From Halomonas korlensis (GTDB lineage: Bacteria; Pseudomonadota; Gammaproteobacteria; Pseudomonadales; Halomonadaceae): a stretch of 64,000 nt of DNA. Each line of letters begins with the position of its first letter. Positions within the stretch are counted from its first letter, which is position 1. The stretch is from positions 377,696 through 441,695 of the forward strand of contig NZ_FPBP01000002.1 in assembly GCF_900116705.1 (NCBI RefSeq). The letters are read 5' to 3'. Position numbers and translations under genes: made by a program. Below are positions 47,375-56,563 of the stretch, in pieces. The notes beneath the pieces were generated by a model. It worked only from the letters and a program-made list of their open reading frames with translations. It was not told the DNA's origin and made no database searches.

Positions 47375-47896
47375 ATGAACGCCATCATCGAATGCCTCCA
47401 GGGCGATATCGCCAACCAGCCCGACATCGACGCTGTGGTGAACGCCGCCAACGCCCGCCTGGAAACCGGCGGTGGCGTGGCCGGTGCGCTGCATCGCGCT
47501 GCCGGTCCGAGGCTTGCCGAAGAATGCCGGCCCCTGGCGCCGATTCGCCCTGGCCAGGCGGTGATCACCGGCGCCTACGCTCTACCCAATCGTTATGTCA
47601 TCCATTGCCTGGGGCCGGTCTATGGCGTCGACGAGCCAGCCGACGTGCTGCTCGCCGACTGTTATCGTCAAGCGCTCGAGCTGGCCCACCGTCACGAGGT
47701 TTCCTCGATTGCTTTTCCGGCGATTTCCGCCGGCGCCTTCGGCTATCCCGCCGCCGAGGCGGCCCGCATCGCGCTTTCCACGGTGCTCGATAGCCTGCCC
47801 GAGCTTGCCGGACTCAAGCGGGTCCGCTTCGTGTTGTTCGATGCCGCCAGTACCGAGCTGTATCAACGCACGCTCGATACGCTGACATTTCACTGA
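47375..47896 (+). CDS. Macrodomain protein (O-acetyl-ADP-ribose deacetylase-like)
   Basis: A 173-residue single macrodomain of the YmdB/MacroD class, expected to hydrolyse O-acetyl-ADP-ribose or mono-ADP-ribosyl groups. Visible signatures are LQGDIANQPDIDAVVNAANARLETGGGVAGALHRAAG (Asn and GGGVAG loops of the ADP-ribose pocket) and IAFPAISAGAFGYPAAEAARIAL. ATG 47375 follows GGAGGG; the frame is open upstream to 47291 without domain sequence. Divergent from the TAXI receptor and convergent with the dctM gene 24 bp away. It has no evident toxin or ART partner here. Confidence 0.92.
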   Translation: MNAIIECLQGDIANQPDIDAVVNAANARLETGGGVAGALHRAAGPRLAEECRPLAPIRPGQAVITGAYALPNRYVIHCLGPVYGVDEPADVLLADCYRQALELAHRHEVSSIAFPAISAGAFGYPAAEAARIALSTVLDSLPELAGLKRVRFVLFDAASTELYQRTLDTLTFH

Positions 47897-47920
47897 CATG
47901 ATAAAGATGAGGACTGCGCG

Positions 47921-49243
47921 TCAGAGGTTGTAGCCCAGCACCCGCGGCAGCCACAGGGCGATCTCGGGGAACACCGCGACCAGCGCCAGGGCGCTGGCCA
48001 TGGCGGCGACGAACATCAGCGCCCAGCCGATGGTCTGCTCCAGGCGGATCTTCGCCACCTGGGTGGTAACCATCAGATTCACCGCCACCGGCGGCGTGAA
48101 CTGGCCGATGGCGATATTCATTGCCATCAGGATGCCGAACCACACCGGATTCCATTCGAAGTGCTGCATGACCGGGATCAGGATCGGCATCATGATCAGA
48201 TAGATTGAGATCGCGTCGAGCAAGGTGCCGGCCACCAGCACGGCGAGCATGATCAGCAGTAGCATCCAGGTGCCGTTATCGGACAGGCCAATGATCCACT
48301 CGGCGAGCTCGCGAAAGGTCCCCAGCATGGTGCCCGCCCAGGCAAAGATGCCGGCCAGCGCGATGATCAGCATCACCACCCCGGAGATCACCGCCGCCTC
48401 GCCGAACAAGGCCCAGAGGTCGCGCAGGCTGAGCTCGCGCGTCACGAACAGGCCCACCAGCACGCCGTAGGTGACCGCTACCACCGCCGCCTCGGTCGGC
48501 GTGAAGAGCCCCGAGCGCAGCCCGCCGAGAATCAGCACCGGGGCGAACAGCGCCGGCAGCGCCTGCTTGAAGGCCTCCCCTACCTCGGGGCGATCGGCGT
48601 TATCGACTGACGCGTCATCGCCTTCCCGACCACTCCCCTCCCAACCATAGCGTTTCGAGACCAGCAGCGCCGGCACCAGCAGCGCCAACCCGGCCAGGAT
48701 CCCGGGAAACAGCCCGGCGGCGAATAGCGCCCGCAGGTCAACGCCCGGCACCACGATGGAATACAGAATCAGCGCCACCGAGGGCGGAATCAGGATCGCT
48801 GTGGACGCCGACGCCGCGATCAGCGTGGCCGAGAACGGCTTGGGATAGCCGGCCCTGGTCATGCTGGGCAGCATCACCATGGCCACCGCCGCGGCATCGG
48901 CCGGGCCGGAACCGCTCATGCCGCCCATGATCATGCACACCAGCACCGCCACCAGCGCCAGCCCGCCGTGACGCGGGCCGATCAGCGCCTGGGCGAAGCG
49001 CACCAGGCGCAGCGCCACACCGGAGCGCTCGAAGATCAGCCCGGTCAGGATGAACAGCGGAATCGCGATCAGCGGGTACTTGGCGATGCTGTTATAGGTG
49101 TTGGTGCCCAGCGTCGCCAGCATGGCGGGTGACAGGCCGGTGACGATGCCCACCGCGCCGGAAAGCCCCAGCGAGAAGGCGACCGGCACCCCGGCCACCA
49201 GCAGGCCCGCAAAGGCGAGCAGCATCCACAGATCAGGACTCAT
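47921..49243 (-). CDS. dctM: TRAP transporter large permease, DctM
   Basis: A 440-residue inner-membrane protein with about 12 helices that moves substrate by sodium symport. Motifs include FSLGLSGAVGIVTGLSPAML, GGMSGSGPADAAAVAMVMLPSM, ASASTAILIPPSVALILYSIV, LFTPTEAAVVAVTYG and QFTPPVAVNLMVTTQVA. The ATG at 49243 overlaps the dctQ stop by 11 nt. First TRAP set of the pair in this region (dctP-dctQ-dctM, 47921-50785). Substrate depends on DctP. Confidence 0.94.
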   Translation of the reverse strand: MSPDLWMLLAFAGLLVAGVPVAFSLGLSGAVGIVTGLSPAMLATLGTNTYNSIAKYPLIAIPLFILTGLIFERSGVALRLVRFAQALIGPRHGGLALVAVLVCMIMGGMSGSGPADAAAVAMVMLPSMTRAGYPKPFSATLIAASASTAILIPPSVALILYSIVVPGVDLRALFAAGLFPGILAGLALLVPALLVSKRYGWEGSGREGDDASVDNADRPEVGEAFKQALPALFAPVLILGGLRSGLFTPTEAAVVAVTYGVLVGLFVTRELSLRDLWALFGEAAVISGVVMLIIALAGIFAWAGTMLGTFRELAEWIIGLSDNGTWMLLLIMLAVLVAGTLLDAISIYLIMMPILIPVMQHFEWNPVWFGILMAMNIAIGQFTPPVAVNLMVTTQVAKIRLEQTIGWALMFVAAMASALALVAVFPEIALWLPRVLGYNL

Positions 49244-49715
49244 CCTCGAGCCTCCCGCGCAGGCGGTCCAGCGTCTGCTGGGCCAGGCGCACCAGCATGG
49301 CGGCCGACAGTACCGGCAGCCAGACGACATACCACCACTGCGGCAGGCCGAGCCCCGGCGACAGCGACCCCCATTGGTATTCCTGCCAGGCAAGCTTGCC
49401 GCCGAACCAGGTGATCAAACCCAGCACCACGCTGCCGCACAGCCATTGAAAGACGATCAGCACCTTGCGCGGGGCGCCGGGCAGCGCCCGCTCCAGCAGG
49501 CCGATGCGGATATGGCCGTTGCGCCGCAGGGCCACCGAGGCGCCGGCAAACGTCACCACCACCATCAGGAACACCGAAAACTCCTCGGTGAACGCGAGCG
49601 ACCCCCCGGTGACATAGCGCGTCACCACATTGGTCAAGCTGATCAGCGAGATGATCACCAGCGCCAGCGACGCCAGCACGCGCTCGAGGCGCGCATCGGG
49701 TAAGCGTTTCATCAT
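49233..49715 (-). CDS. dctQ: TRAP transporter small permease, DctQ
   Basis: A 160-residue four-helix membrane protein (VLASLALVIISLISLTNVV, FTEEFSVFLMVVVTFAGAS, VLIVFQWLCGSVVLGLITW and WYVVWLPVLSAAMLVRLA), the partner of DctM. Two ATGs (49715, 49712) follow TGAGGCC; either is possible. It lies 59 bp downstream of dctP, and the gap contains a strong hairpin. Confidence 0.92.
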   Translation of the reverse strand: MMKRLPDARLERVLASLALVIISLISLTNVVTRYVTGGSLAFTEEFSVFLMVVVTFAGASVALRRNGHIRIGLLERALPGAPRKVLIVFQWLCGSVVLGLITWFGGKLAWQEYQWGSLSPGLGLPQWWYVVWLPVLSAAMLVRLAQQTLDRLRGRLEDES

Positions 49716-49730
49716 GGCCTCATGCCAAGC

Positions 49731-49754
49731 GGCCGGCGCCAGAAGGCGCCGGCC
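49731..49754 (-). terminator. Intercistronic hairpin between dctP and dctQ
   Basis: Perfect 10-bp stem GGCCGGCGCC / GGCGCCGGCC closed by AGAA, 20 bp after the dctP stop. There is no T-run, so it is probably an attenuating or stabilising hairpin that lets the receptor be made in excess over the permeases. Confidence 0.65.
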
Positions 49755-49774
49755 GGTCGACTAGCTTGCAGGGT

Positions 49775-50785
49775 TCAGCGCGACTCGATGTCGGCCTGGG
49801 CCGCCTCGACCAGCGACTCGCCGATCTGGGCTATCCAGTCATCGTGAACGTTGCGGGTCGCTTCCACGAACGCCTGAAGCTGGTCATCGGAGAGCTCCGT
49901 CACTTCGACGCCGCGCTCCTGGATCGCCGCCAGACGCTCGCTTTCCTGCTCGCGCGTCATGGCGATTTCCCACTCACCGGCCTCGATGGCGGTCTCGCGC
50001 AGGATCGTCTGCTGGGCCTCGTCGAGCGACTCCCAGACCTGGCGATTGACGGCGAAGATCAGCGGGTCGTTCATGTAGTTCCAGAGCGTCAGGTGCTCCT
50101 GGCCCACCTGGTCGATACGCGCCACATCGAACACCGACAGCGGGTTCTCCTGGCCGTCCACCGCCCCGCTGGTCAGCGCCGGCTTGGCGTCGGCCCAGCT
50201 CATCTGCGTGGGGTCGGCACCCAGGGCATCGAAGGTATCCTGAAACAGCGGTGAGCCTACCACGCGGATCTTCAACCCCTCGAGGTCGGTCGGCTCATCG
50301 ATAGGGCCCTGGGAGTTGGAAAGCTGGCGAAAGCCGTTCTCACCCCAAGCCAGGGGAATCACGTCGCGCGACTCGATGGCCTCGAAGACCATCTCCCCTG
50401 CCTGGCCGCCGGTGACGGCGTCCACCGCCGCCTCGTCGGGCATGAAGAACGGCAGCGAGAAGAGGTTGAGCTCCGGCACCTGGGGCGACCAGTTGATCGT
50501 CGAGCCGACGGCGGCGTCGATCAGCCCCGAGCGCATGGCGGAGAATTCACGGGTCTGATCGCCGGACACCAGCTGAGAGTTGGGGTAGACGCGTAGGGTG
50601 AGTTCGCCGTCGGTGCGCTCTTCCACCAGATCCGCCCACTTCTCGGCAGCCTGCCCCCAGGGAAAGGCATCGGGGAGCACAGTGGAAACGGAAAGCTCGC
50701 GAGCCTGGGCGGCGAGCGAGAATGACAGGACGGCAGCACCGGTCAGCACAGTGGCAAGCCGGGTGACATGGCGTGTGGTGGTCAT
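49775..50785 (-). CDS. dctP: TRAP transporter solute receptor, DctP
   Basis: Periplasmic substrate receptor, 336 residues, with signal peptide (cleavage near SLAAQARE, about residue 29). LKIRVVGSPLFQDTFDALGADP contains the conserved Arg that binds carboxylates, and SGAVDGQENPLSVF the second conserved block. The substrate is therefore probably an organic acid, identity unknown. The LacI regulator gene lies 157 bp upstream on the same strand. First gene of the dctP-dctQ-dctM set. Confidence 0.94.
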   Translation of the reverse strand: MTTTRHVTRLATVLTGAAVLSFSLAAQARELSVSTVLPDAFPWGQAAEKWADLVEERTDGELTLRVYPNSQLVSGDQTREFSAMRSGLIDAAVGSTINWSPQVPELNLFSLPFFMPDEAAVDAVTGGQAGEMVFEAIESRDVIPLAWGENGFRQLSNSQGPIDEPTDLEGLKIRVVGSPLFQDTFDALGADPTQMSWADAKPALTSGAVDGQENPLSVFDVARIDQVGQEHLTLWNYMNDPLIFAVNRQVWESLDEAQQTILRETAIEAGEWEIAMTREQESERLAAIQERGVEVTELSDDQLQAFVEATRNVHDDWIAQIGESLVEAAQADIESR

Positions 50786-50942
50786 GGCGTATCCTTGCAG
50801 CGGCGGCCCAGCGGGAACGCGGGCGCGTTATCGTTATGGCGAGCATGGCAACGCTCAGCCGTCACATTCTACGAAGTCGCGCGTTGAAAGCCAGCTCGCC
50901 GATGCCGGCTTCATTGACGCGCCAGGTCCCTATCGACTCACG

Positions 50943-51953
50943 CTAGCCCGACGCGGACCTGGCACTGTTTCGCAGCATCGGCGTGACGGGCAGCTTGATA
51001 TGGTCGGGCCGCGATTCCGTCTGGTTGATCTGGTTGAGCAACAGCTCGGTGGCCTTGACGATCATCAGCTCGATGGGCTGCTGAAGCGTGGTGAGCGAAT
51101 GGCTCGGCCAGGCGGCCATGGGAATGTCGTCGAAGCCGACGATGGAGACGTCCTGCGGCACCTTGAGTCCGAGTTCGTGGCGCAGGGTTTCCATGGCCGC
51201 GATGGCCATCAGGTCGTTGGCCGCGAAGATCGCGTCGGGGATCTGCCTTGCCGAGAACATCCGCCGCGTGGCAAAGCGTGCATCCTCGTAGCGGTAGTTG
51301 CCTACGTCCACGCCGTGACAGGTCATCCCGCGCTCGGCCAGGGCGGACAGGAACCCCGCCTGACGCTGCTCGTTGGTGGATGAGCCGATAAGCCCGCCGA
51401 GGAAGGCGATGCGCTGATGGCCGGACGCGGCGAGCAGTTGGCCCGCCCAGTAGCCGCCCTGATAATTGTCGCAGCTGACCTGGCTGATGCCCTCGTAATC
51501 GACGGTACGGTTGATGATCACCACCGGCACGCCGACCGCCGCAATCTCACCGGCCTGGGCGCGAGTGATGGAGATCGCCAGCATCAGCACGCCTTCGACC
51601 TGGCTCCTGAGAATATCGTCGATCACCTCGTCGAAGGCCTTGCCCAGTGGCGCCACGAACAGCTGCAGATGATAGCCACGAGCCTGAAAGAACTTCGAGG
51701 CCCGCTCCAGCACGCTCGAATAGAAGGGGTTTTCCAGGCTGTAGATCACCACCGCGATAGTCTTGCTCGAGCGCGTGATCAACGAACGGGCGATGGTGTT
51801 CGGCCGATAGCCGAGCTGACGCGCGGCTTCGAGCACCCGCTTGCGGGTCTTGGCCGACACGCTGGCATTGGGAGAAAAGGAGCGGCTTACCGCCGACTGC
51901 GAGACACCCGCCAGCTGAGCAACATCTCGGGATGTCACGGACTTCATCTTCAT
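50943..51953 (-). CDS. LacI-family transcriptional regulator
   Basis: A 336-residue repressor-type protein: helix-turn-helix SRDVAQLAGVSQSAVSRSFS (about 7-26), hinge YRPNTIARSLITRSS, then a periplasmic-binding-protein-like domain (TIAVVIYSLENPFYSSVLE, GVPVVIINRTVD, DAIFAANDLMAIAAME, DVSIVGFDDIPMAAWPSHSLTTLQQP). ATG 51953 is chosen; GTG 51956 and ATG 51947 are alternatives, and no strong ribosome site helps. It is separated from the BKACE gene by a terminator and is upstream of dctPQM. Likely targets are the two adjacent TRAP operons. Confidence 0.9.
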   Translation of the reverse strand: MKMKSVTSRDVAQLAGVSQSAVSRSFSPNASVSAKTRKRVLEAARQLGYRPNTIARSLITRSSKTIAVVIYSLENPFYSSVLERASKFFQARGYHLQLFVAPLGKAFDEVIDDILRSQVEGVLMLAISITRAQAGEIAAVGVPVVIINRTVDYEGISQVSCDNYQGGYWAGQLLAASGHQRIAFLGGLIGSSTNEQRQAGFLSALAERGMTCHGVDVGNYRYEDARFATRRMFSARQIPDAIFAANDLMAIAAMETLRHELGLKVPQDVSIVGFDDIPMAAWPSHSLTTLQQPIELMIVKATELLLNQINQTESRPDHIKLPVTPMLRNSARSASG

Positions 51954-51987
51954 CACAAGCGCTCATGCCGGAGGAAATCGCCGCATC

Positions 51988-52012
51988 ACAAATGCCTGCC
52001 GAAGGCAGGCAT
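51988..52012 (-). terminator. Terminator after the BKACE gene
   Basis: Perfect 9-bp stem ATGCCTGCC / GGCAGGCAT (51992-52012) with loop GAA, followed in the minus direction by TTGTG after the stem's own T. It begins 18 bp past the BKACE stop and separates that operon from the LacI gene. Confidence 0.7.
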
Positions 52013-52029
52013 CGTCTCGATCACGCGGC

Positions 52030-52962
52030 TCAAAAGCCTACCTTGTCCCCGCCCTTCAGGCCAAGCATGCCGCGCGCCTCATCGGGGGTGGCGACCGGCA
52101 GCGAGAGCCCCTCGAGAAGCTCGCGGGCCTTGTTCACCTGGCTGGCATTGCTCTGCGCCAGCTTGCCGGGCCCCAGCCACAGCGAATCCTCCAGGCCGAC
52201 CCGCACGTTGCCGCCCATGGCGGCCGCCTGGGCGGCGATGCGCATCTGGCTGCTGCCTGCTCCCAGCACCGACCATTGATAGTCGCTGCCGAACAGCCGA
52301 TCCGCGGTACGACGCATGTGCAGCACATCCTCGGGATGCGGGCCGATGCCGCCGAGAATGCCGAACACGCTCTGGATGAACAGCGTGCCGTCGATGATGC
52401 CGCGATCCATGATATTGCGCAGGCTATAGAGGTGGCCGATGTCGTAGCATTCGCATTCGAAGCGCGTGCCGTTCTTCGAGCACAGCGTCATGATCTTCTC
52501 GATATCGGCGAAGGTGTTCTTGAAGACCAGGTCGTGGCTCTTCTCGAGGTGCTCGCGCTCCCACTCGTGCTTGAAGGTATTGAAGCGCTGCAACATCGGG
52601 AACAACCCGAAGTTGATCGAGCCCATGTTCATCGACGCCAGTTCCGGCTGGAACTCGATGGCCGGACGCATGCGCTCCTCCACCGTCATGTGCGGGCTGC
52701 CGCCGGTGGTGAGGTTGATGACCGCCCCGGTGGCCTCCTTGATCTGCGGCAGGAATTTCTCGAATACCGCGGGATCCTGGGTCGGCTTGCCGGTCTCCGG
52801 GTCCCGCGCATGCAGGTGCAGGATCGAGGCGCCGGCCTCGGCCGCGGCAATGGCCGACTCGATGATTTCCTCGGGCGTCACCGGCAGATGCGGGGACATC
52901 GAAGGGGTGTGAATCGCACCGGTCACGGCGCAGGTGATAATGACCTTTCGCTGGGTCGCCAT
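52030..52962 (-). CDS. Beta-keto acid cleavage enzyme (BKACE, DUF849)
   Basis: Zinc enzyme of the BKACE family, which condenses a beta-keto acid with acetyl-CoA and splits it into acetoacetate and a new CoA ester. The 310 residues show VIITCAVTGAIHTPSMSPHLPVTPEEI, the zinc ligands in LHLHARDPETGKP, LTTGGSPHMTVEERM, SMNMGSINFG and VRVGLEDSLWLGPG. The ATG at 52962 has AAGGAGA. It follows a CRYL1-like dehydrogenase and an SDR, which could make its beta-keto substrate. 3-Dehydrocarnitine is one known BKACE substrate and would yield betaine; it is only one possibility here. Confidence 0.92.
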   Translation of the reverse strand: MATQRKVIITCAVTGAIHTPSMSPHLPVTPEEIIESAIAAAEAGASILHLHARDPETGKPTQDPAVFEKFLPQIKEATGAVINLTTGGSPHMTVEERMRPAIEFQPELASMNMGSINFGLFPMLQRFNTFKHEWEREHLEKSHDLVFKNTFADIEKIMTLCSKNGTRFECECYDIGHLYSLRNIMDRGIIDGTLFIQSVFGILGGIGPHPEDVLHMRRTADRLFGSDYQWSVLGAGSSQMRIAAQAAAMGGNVRVGLEDSLWLGPGKLAQSNASQVNKARELLEGLSLPVATPDEARGMLGLKGGDKVGF

Positions 52963-52999
52963 GGGCGTCTCCTTGTTGAATCGATTTGTTGATGTGATT

Positions 53000-53935
53000 T
53001 CAGGCATCGTTGGCGGCTTGCTGATGGGCCATCAGCGCCATCAACCGGCGATCGCGCCAGGCTTGTCGCTCAGCCAGGCCCTCACTTGGCAATATGGCGC
53101 GGCGCTCGGCGTCGAGCGCCGCGAGTGTCTGCTCTTCCCAAGGGTCGCTGCCATCGCGCTGGGCATCCACATCGCGATACAGCGGCCCGTAGCGTCGGGC
53201 GTAATCGACCACCCCTGCCGGCGCATTAAGATCGATGGTCTCGAGCGGGCCCATGAACGACCAGCGCAGGCCGAGGCCATACTTGACGGTCTTGTCGAGA
53301 TCTTCCGCCGAGACATAACCATCGCGGAACAGCCGTAAGGCCTCGTTGAGAAGCGCGCCCTGCAGACGATTGAGAATGAACCCCTGCACTTCGCGCTTGA
53401 CCAGAATCGGTTGCTGTCGCACTGCCGTCATCAACGCCATCGTGCGCTCGACCGCATCGGCGCTGGTCGCCGGGGTGGGCACCACCTCGACCAGGGGAAT
53501 CAGATAGGGCGGATTCACCGGATGCGCCACCAGGCAGCGCTCCGGATGGCGCAGGTGGTCGGTGAAGCGCGACGCGGCGATCCCCGAAGTCGAACTCGCC
53601 AGGATGGTGTCGGCCGACACCACCGCCTCCATCGCGGCATAGATCTCGCGCTTGGCCGCGACGTCCTCGGGACCGCATTCCTGCACGTAGCCGACGTCGC
53701 CAAGCGCCCGGCCCAGATCCGGCTCGATGCTGATACAGGCCATGACCGCGTCGGGGTCATCGACCAGACCGTAGCTCACCAGGTCCTCGAGCGAGGTGCG
53801 AATGGCCCCGCGGGCCTGGGCCAAAGCCGGCTCGCTGACGTCATACAGACACACCGGCGTACGCGCTCTGGCAAAGACGATCGCCCAGGCCCGGCCGATC
53901 AGCCCGGCTCCTATCACGGCAACCTTGTTGGTCAT
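53000..53935 (-). CDS. CRYL1-like 3-hydroxyacid dehydrogenase
   Basis: NAD-dependent dehydrogenase of the 3-hydroxyacyl-CoA dehydrogenase fold, 311 residues. The Rossmann motif is VAVIGAGLIGRAWAIVFARA; AHPVNPPYLIPLVEVVPTP carries the catalytic His, and GFILNRLQGALLNEALRL with GPLETIDLNAPAGV follow mammalian lambda-crystallin/L-gulonate 3-dehydrogenase closely. L-carnitine dehydrogenases share this fold. It probably oxidises a free 3-hydroxy acid to the beta-keto acid for the BKACE encoded 37 bp downstream. Start 53935 follows GGGAGAAAG; the SDR gene ends 22 bp before it. Confidence 0.88.
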   Translation of the reverse strand: MTNKVAVIGAGLIGRAWAIVFARARTPVCLYDVSEPALAQARGAIRTSLEDLVSYGLVDDPDAVMACISIEPDLGRALGDVGYVQECGPEDVAAKREIYAAMEAVVSADTILASSTSGIAASRFTDHLRHPERCLVAHPVNPPYLIPLVEVVPTPATSADAVERTMALMTAVRQQPILVKREVQGFILNRLQGALLNEALRLFRDGYVSAEDLDKTVKYGLGLRWSFMGPLETIDLNAPAGVVDYARRYGPLYRDVDAQRDGSDPWEEQTLAALDAERRAILPSEGLAERQAWRDRRLMALMAHQQAANDA

Positions 53936-53957
53936 GTGCTTTCTCCCGCGGTATGGA

Positions 53958-54731
53958 TTACAAGGTTTCGACGTTGCCACAGACACTGAGCGCCTGACCG
54001 GAAATATTGCTGCCTCCCGGCGCAGCCAGGAACAGCGCCATGGCGGCAATGTCCGTGGCGTCCACCATCTTGCGCATGGAGACCTTGGAAAGATTCTCCT
54101 TTTCCATCTCCGCGTAGCTGATCCCGCGCTTGTCGGCGCGGTCGCGGATCACCTGCTCGATACGCGGTCCGCTGACGATGCCCGGCAGGATGGCATTGAC
54201 GCGCACCCCGTCCGGGCCGAGCTCACAGGCCAGGCTCTTGGTCAGGCCGACCACCGCCCACTTGCTCGCGGCGTAGGGCGTGCGATAGGCAAAGCCCAGG
54301 CGGCCGGCTACGGACGCCATGTTGATCAACAGCCCCTGGCTCGCGCGCAGCAACGGCGCGGCGCGGCTGGCGACGAAATACTGGCCATTGAGGTTGATGT
54401 CGATGGTCTTGCGCCAGTCGCTGGAAGCGATCTCGTCGATACCGCCGGTCGGGCCGGCGATACCGGCATTGTTGACGACGATATCCAGGCCACCGAGGGC
54501 GGCCGCGTCGTTGAACACACGCTCGACCTGATCTTCCTGGCTGACATCCGCCACGCTGGAGGTGATGCCCTCCGGCAGCGTCTCAAGCCCCGCCTCATCG
54601 ATGTCGCAGACGTGAACCCGCGCACCCGCCTCATGGAAGGCCACGGCGATTTCGCGGCCGATTCCGCTGGCCCCGGCGGTGATCAGTACTCGGAGACCAT
54701 GGCGCGGCGCCAGGCTTTCTACAACGGTCAT
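53958..54731 (-). CDS. SDR-family oxidoreductase
   Basis: A 257-residue classical short-chain dehydrogenase: cofactor loop LITAGASGIGREIAVAF (TGxxxGxG), acidic CDIDEAG suggesting NAD preference, NNAGIAGPTGG, catalytic MASVAG serine and YAASK Tyr/Lys. Substrate unknown; its place between TRAP permeases and the CRYL1-like gene suggests a step in the catabolism of the imported compound. It lies 22 bp downstream of dctM. Confidence 0.9.
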   Translation of the reverse strand: MTVVESLAPRHGLRVLITAGASGIGREIAVAFHEAGARVHVCDIDEAGLETLPEGITSSVADVSQEDQVERVFNDAAALGGLDIVVNNAGIAGPTGGIDEIASSDWRKTIDINLNGQYFVASRAAPLLRASQGLLINMASVAGRLGFAYRTPYAASKWAVVGLTKSLACELGPDGVRVNAILPGIVSGPRIEQVIRDRADKRGISYAEMEKENLSKVSMRKMVDATDIAAMALFLAAPGGSNISGQALSVCGNVETL

Positions 54732-54753
54732 AGGGTTCTCTCCTTGAATGGGC

Positions 54754-56025
54754 TTACAGAGAAGGCAGCCAAGTGGACAGGAAGGGAAGCATGCTGATGA
54801 TCAGCAGGTTGATGAGTACGATGCCGACGAAGGGCATGACGGACCAGGTGAGGCGAGCGATACTGATATTGGCAATCTGGGACGCCACGAAGAGGTTGAG
54901 CCCTACCGGTGGGGTGAACATGCCCATCGCCAGATTGACCACCATGATGATCCCGAAGTGGACCGGGTCGAAGCCGAAGCTGATCGCAATGGGCAGAAGA
55001 ATCGGCACGAAGATCAGGATCGCCGCCGCCGCCTCAATGAACATCCCGGCAAACAACAGCAGGACGTTGGCCAGGATGATGAACAGGAAAGGACTCTCAA
55101 TGGTCGAGATAGCGAATTGGGACACCATGTCAGGCACTCTCAACCGCTGAAGGATACGGCCATACAGCCCCGCAGCACCGATGATGCTCAGCACGATAGC
55201 GGTAGTGACAGCCGATTGCTTGAGGATGCCGACCAGGCTGCGCAACTCGATTTCTCGATAGACGACGAAGCCGATCATGAAGGAGTAGGCGACGGCGATG
55301 ACGGCGGCTTCGGTCGGCGTGAAGATGCCGCCGTAGATGCCGCCCAGGATGATGACCGGCATGAGGATGGCCAGAATCGCCTTGCGCCCGGCACGCAGGA
55401 CGTCTCCCCAGGAGCTCTTTTCGATACTCCCCCCCAGACCGTTGGCCTTGGCGAAGAAGTAGGCGAAGATCAGCAGGCTCAGCGTGACCAGGATGCCCGG
55501 CAGGATGCCCGCGATGAACATGTCCCCAACGGACACATTGGCGGCAATGGCATAAAGAATCAGCGGAATGCTGGGCGGGATGATGACGCCGAGGGCGCCT
55601 GAGGCGGCCTGGTTAGCGGCGGTATAGCCTCCGGGGTAGCCCTTGGCCAGCATGGCGGGGATCAGGATGGAACCGATGGCCGCGGTAGTGGCCGCGCCCG
55701 ATCCTGAGATGGCCGCGAAGAACAGCGAGGTGACGATGGCCACCATCGCCAGGCCGCCTGTCATGCTACCGACCAGCGTGTTGGAGAAATCGACCAGGCG
55801 TTGGGATATTCCACCGCTCTGCATCAGGGAACCCGCGAGGATGAAGAAAGGAATCGCCATCAACGGGAAGGAGTTCACCGACGCGATGAGCTGTTGGGGG
55901 ACAATCAGCATGGGTGACAAGTCCCCATGCCAAATAGTGACGGCAGAGGCCAGTCCGAGCGATAAGGCAATGGGTACGCCGATGATGAACAGCGAAATCA
56001 GCAGCAGGAACAAGAGGAGAGCCAT
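54754..56025 (-). CDS. dctM: TRAP transporter large permease, DctM (second set)
   Basis: A 423-residue inner-membrane protein with about 12 helices (start MALLLFLLLISLFIIGVPIA). Motifs include LVDFSNTLVGSMTGGLAMVA, AAISGSGAATTAAIGSILIPAM, GALGVIIPPSIPLILYAIA, FTPTEAAVIAVAYS and MFTPPVGLNLFVASQIA. It starts 2 bp after the dctQ stop and is followed by the SDR gene, so transport and catabolic genes form one transcription unit. Confidence 0.94.
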   Translation of the reverse strand: MALLLFLLLISLFIIGVPIALSLGLASAVTIWHGDLSPMLIVPQQLIASVNSFPLMAIPFFILAGSLMQSGGISQRLVDFSNTLVGSMTGGLAMVAIVTSLFFAAISGSGAATTAAIGSILIPAMLAKGYPGGYTAANQAASGALGVIIPPSIPLILYAIAANVSVGDMFIAGILPGILVTLSLLIFAYFFAKANGLGGSIEKSSWGDVLRAGRKAILAILMPVIILGGIYGGIFTPTEAAVIAVAYSFMIGFVVYREIELRSLVGILKQSAVTTAIVLSIIGAAGLYGRILQRLRVPDMVSQFAISTIESPFLFIILANVLLLFAGMFIEAAAAILIFVPILLPIAISFGFDPVHFGIIMVVNLAMGMFTPPVGLNLFVASQIANISIARLTWSVMPFVGIVLINLLIISMLPFLSTWLPSL

Positions 56026-56027
56026 CG

Positions 56028-56540
56028 TCAGTTCACCCCCTGCTTGGACTGGTTGGGTATGTCGAGTGCCTCATCGAGCAACAGCCCCAGGCTATTGATC
56101 ATGATGACCACGCCTCCCGCAGGAATGGCCATATAAGGCCACATCATAGATATGCGGGTGCTGGGTGCTGTCTGGCTGGCGACCCGACCCATCAGGTCGT
56201 AGCCGTACTTAATCATGATAAATGCGAAGAGAGTGGAACACAGGATGACGGCAATCCGTAGCAGACGAGCCAGCTTTTTTCCGGCGTGTTCCAGCAAGAT
56301 ATCCACGGAGATCAGGGTACCCTTGCGATAGGCATATCCGACGCCGAGAAACGTCAACCAGAGCATCGCGAAGCGGGCGATCTCATCGGAAAAGAACAGG
56401 GGACTGCCCACTACGAAACGGGCGAATACCTGCCAGAAGATGAGCACAGTCATCACCAGCAAGAGCCCGGCCAGCATCCAACCGATCAGACGATTGAATT
56501 CATCGATGGCTCTGTGGGCCAGCAATAGATAAGACTTCAT
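56028..56540 (-). CDS. dctQ: TRAP transporter small permease, DctQ (second set)
   Basis: A 170-residue four-helix membrane protein (LIGWMLAGLLLVMTVLIFW, FFSDEIARFAMLWLTFLGVG, IAVILCSTLFAFIMIKYG and YMAIPAGGVVIMINSLGLLL). The ATG at 56540 follows GAGGCAGCC; sequence upstream of it in frame lacks membrane character. A hairpin separates it from dctP, and it couples almost directly to dctM. Confidence 0.92.
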   Translation of the reverse strand: MKSYLLLAHRAIDEFNRLIGWMLAGLLLVMTVLIFWQVFARFVVGSPLFFSDEIARFAMLWLTFLGVGYAYRKGTLISVDILLEHAGKKLARLLRIAVILCSTLFAFIMIKYGYDLMGRVASQTAPSTRISMMWPYMAIPAGGVVIMINSLGLLLDEALDIPNQSKQGVN

Positions 56541-56563
56541 GGCTGCCTCATGCGTCAGGAAGT

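Noticed and set aside
52030..53935. A firm call of carnitine degradation genes
   Set aside because: BKACE and CRYL1-type enzymes fit, but no carnitine-specific thioesterase, regulator or transporter is present, and other hydroxy acids fit as well.
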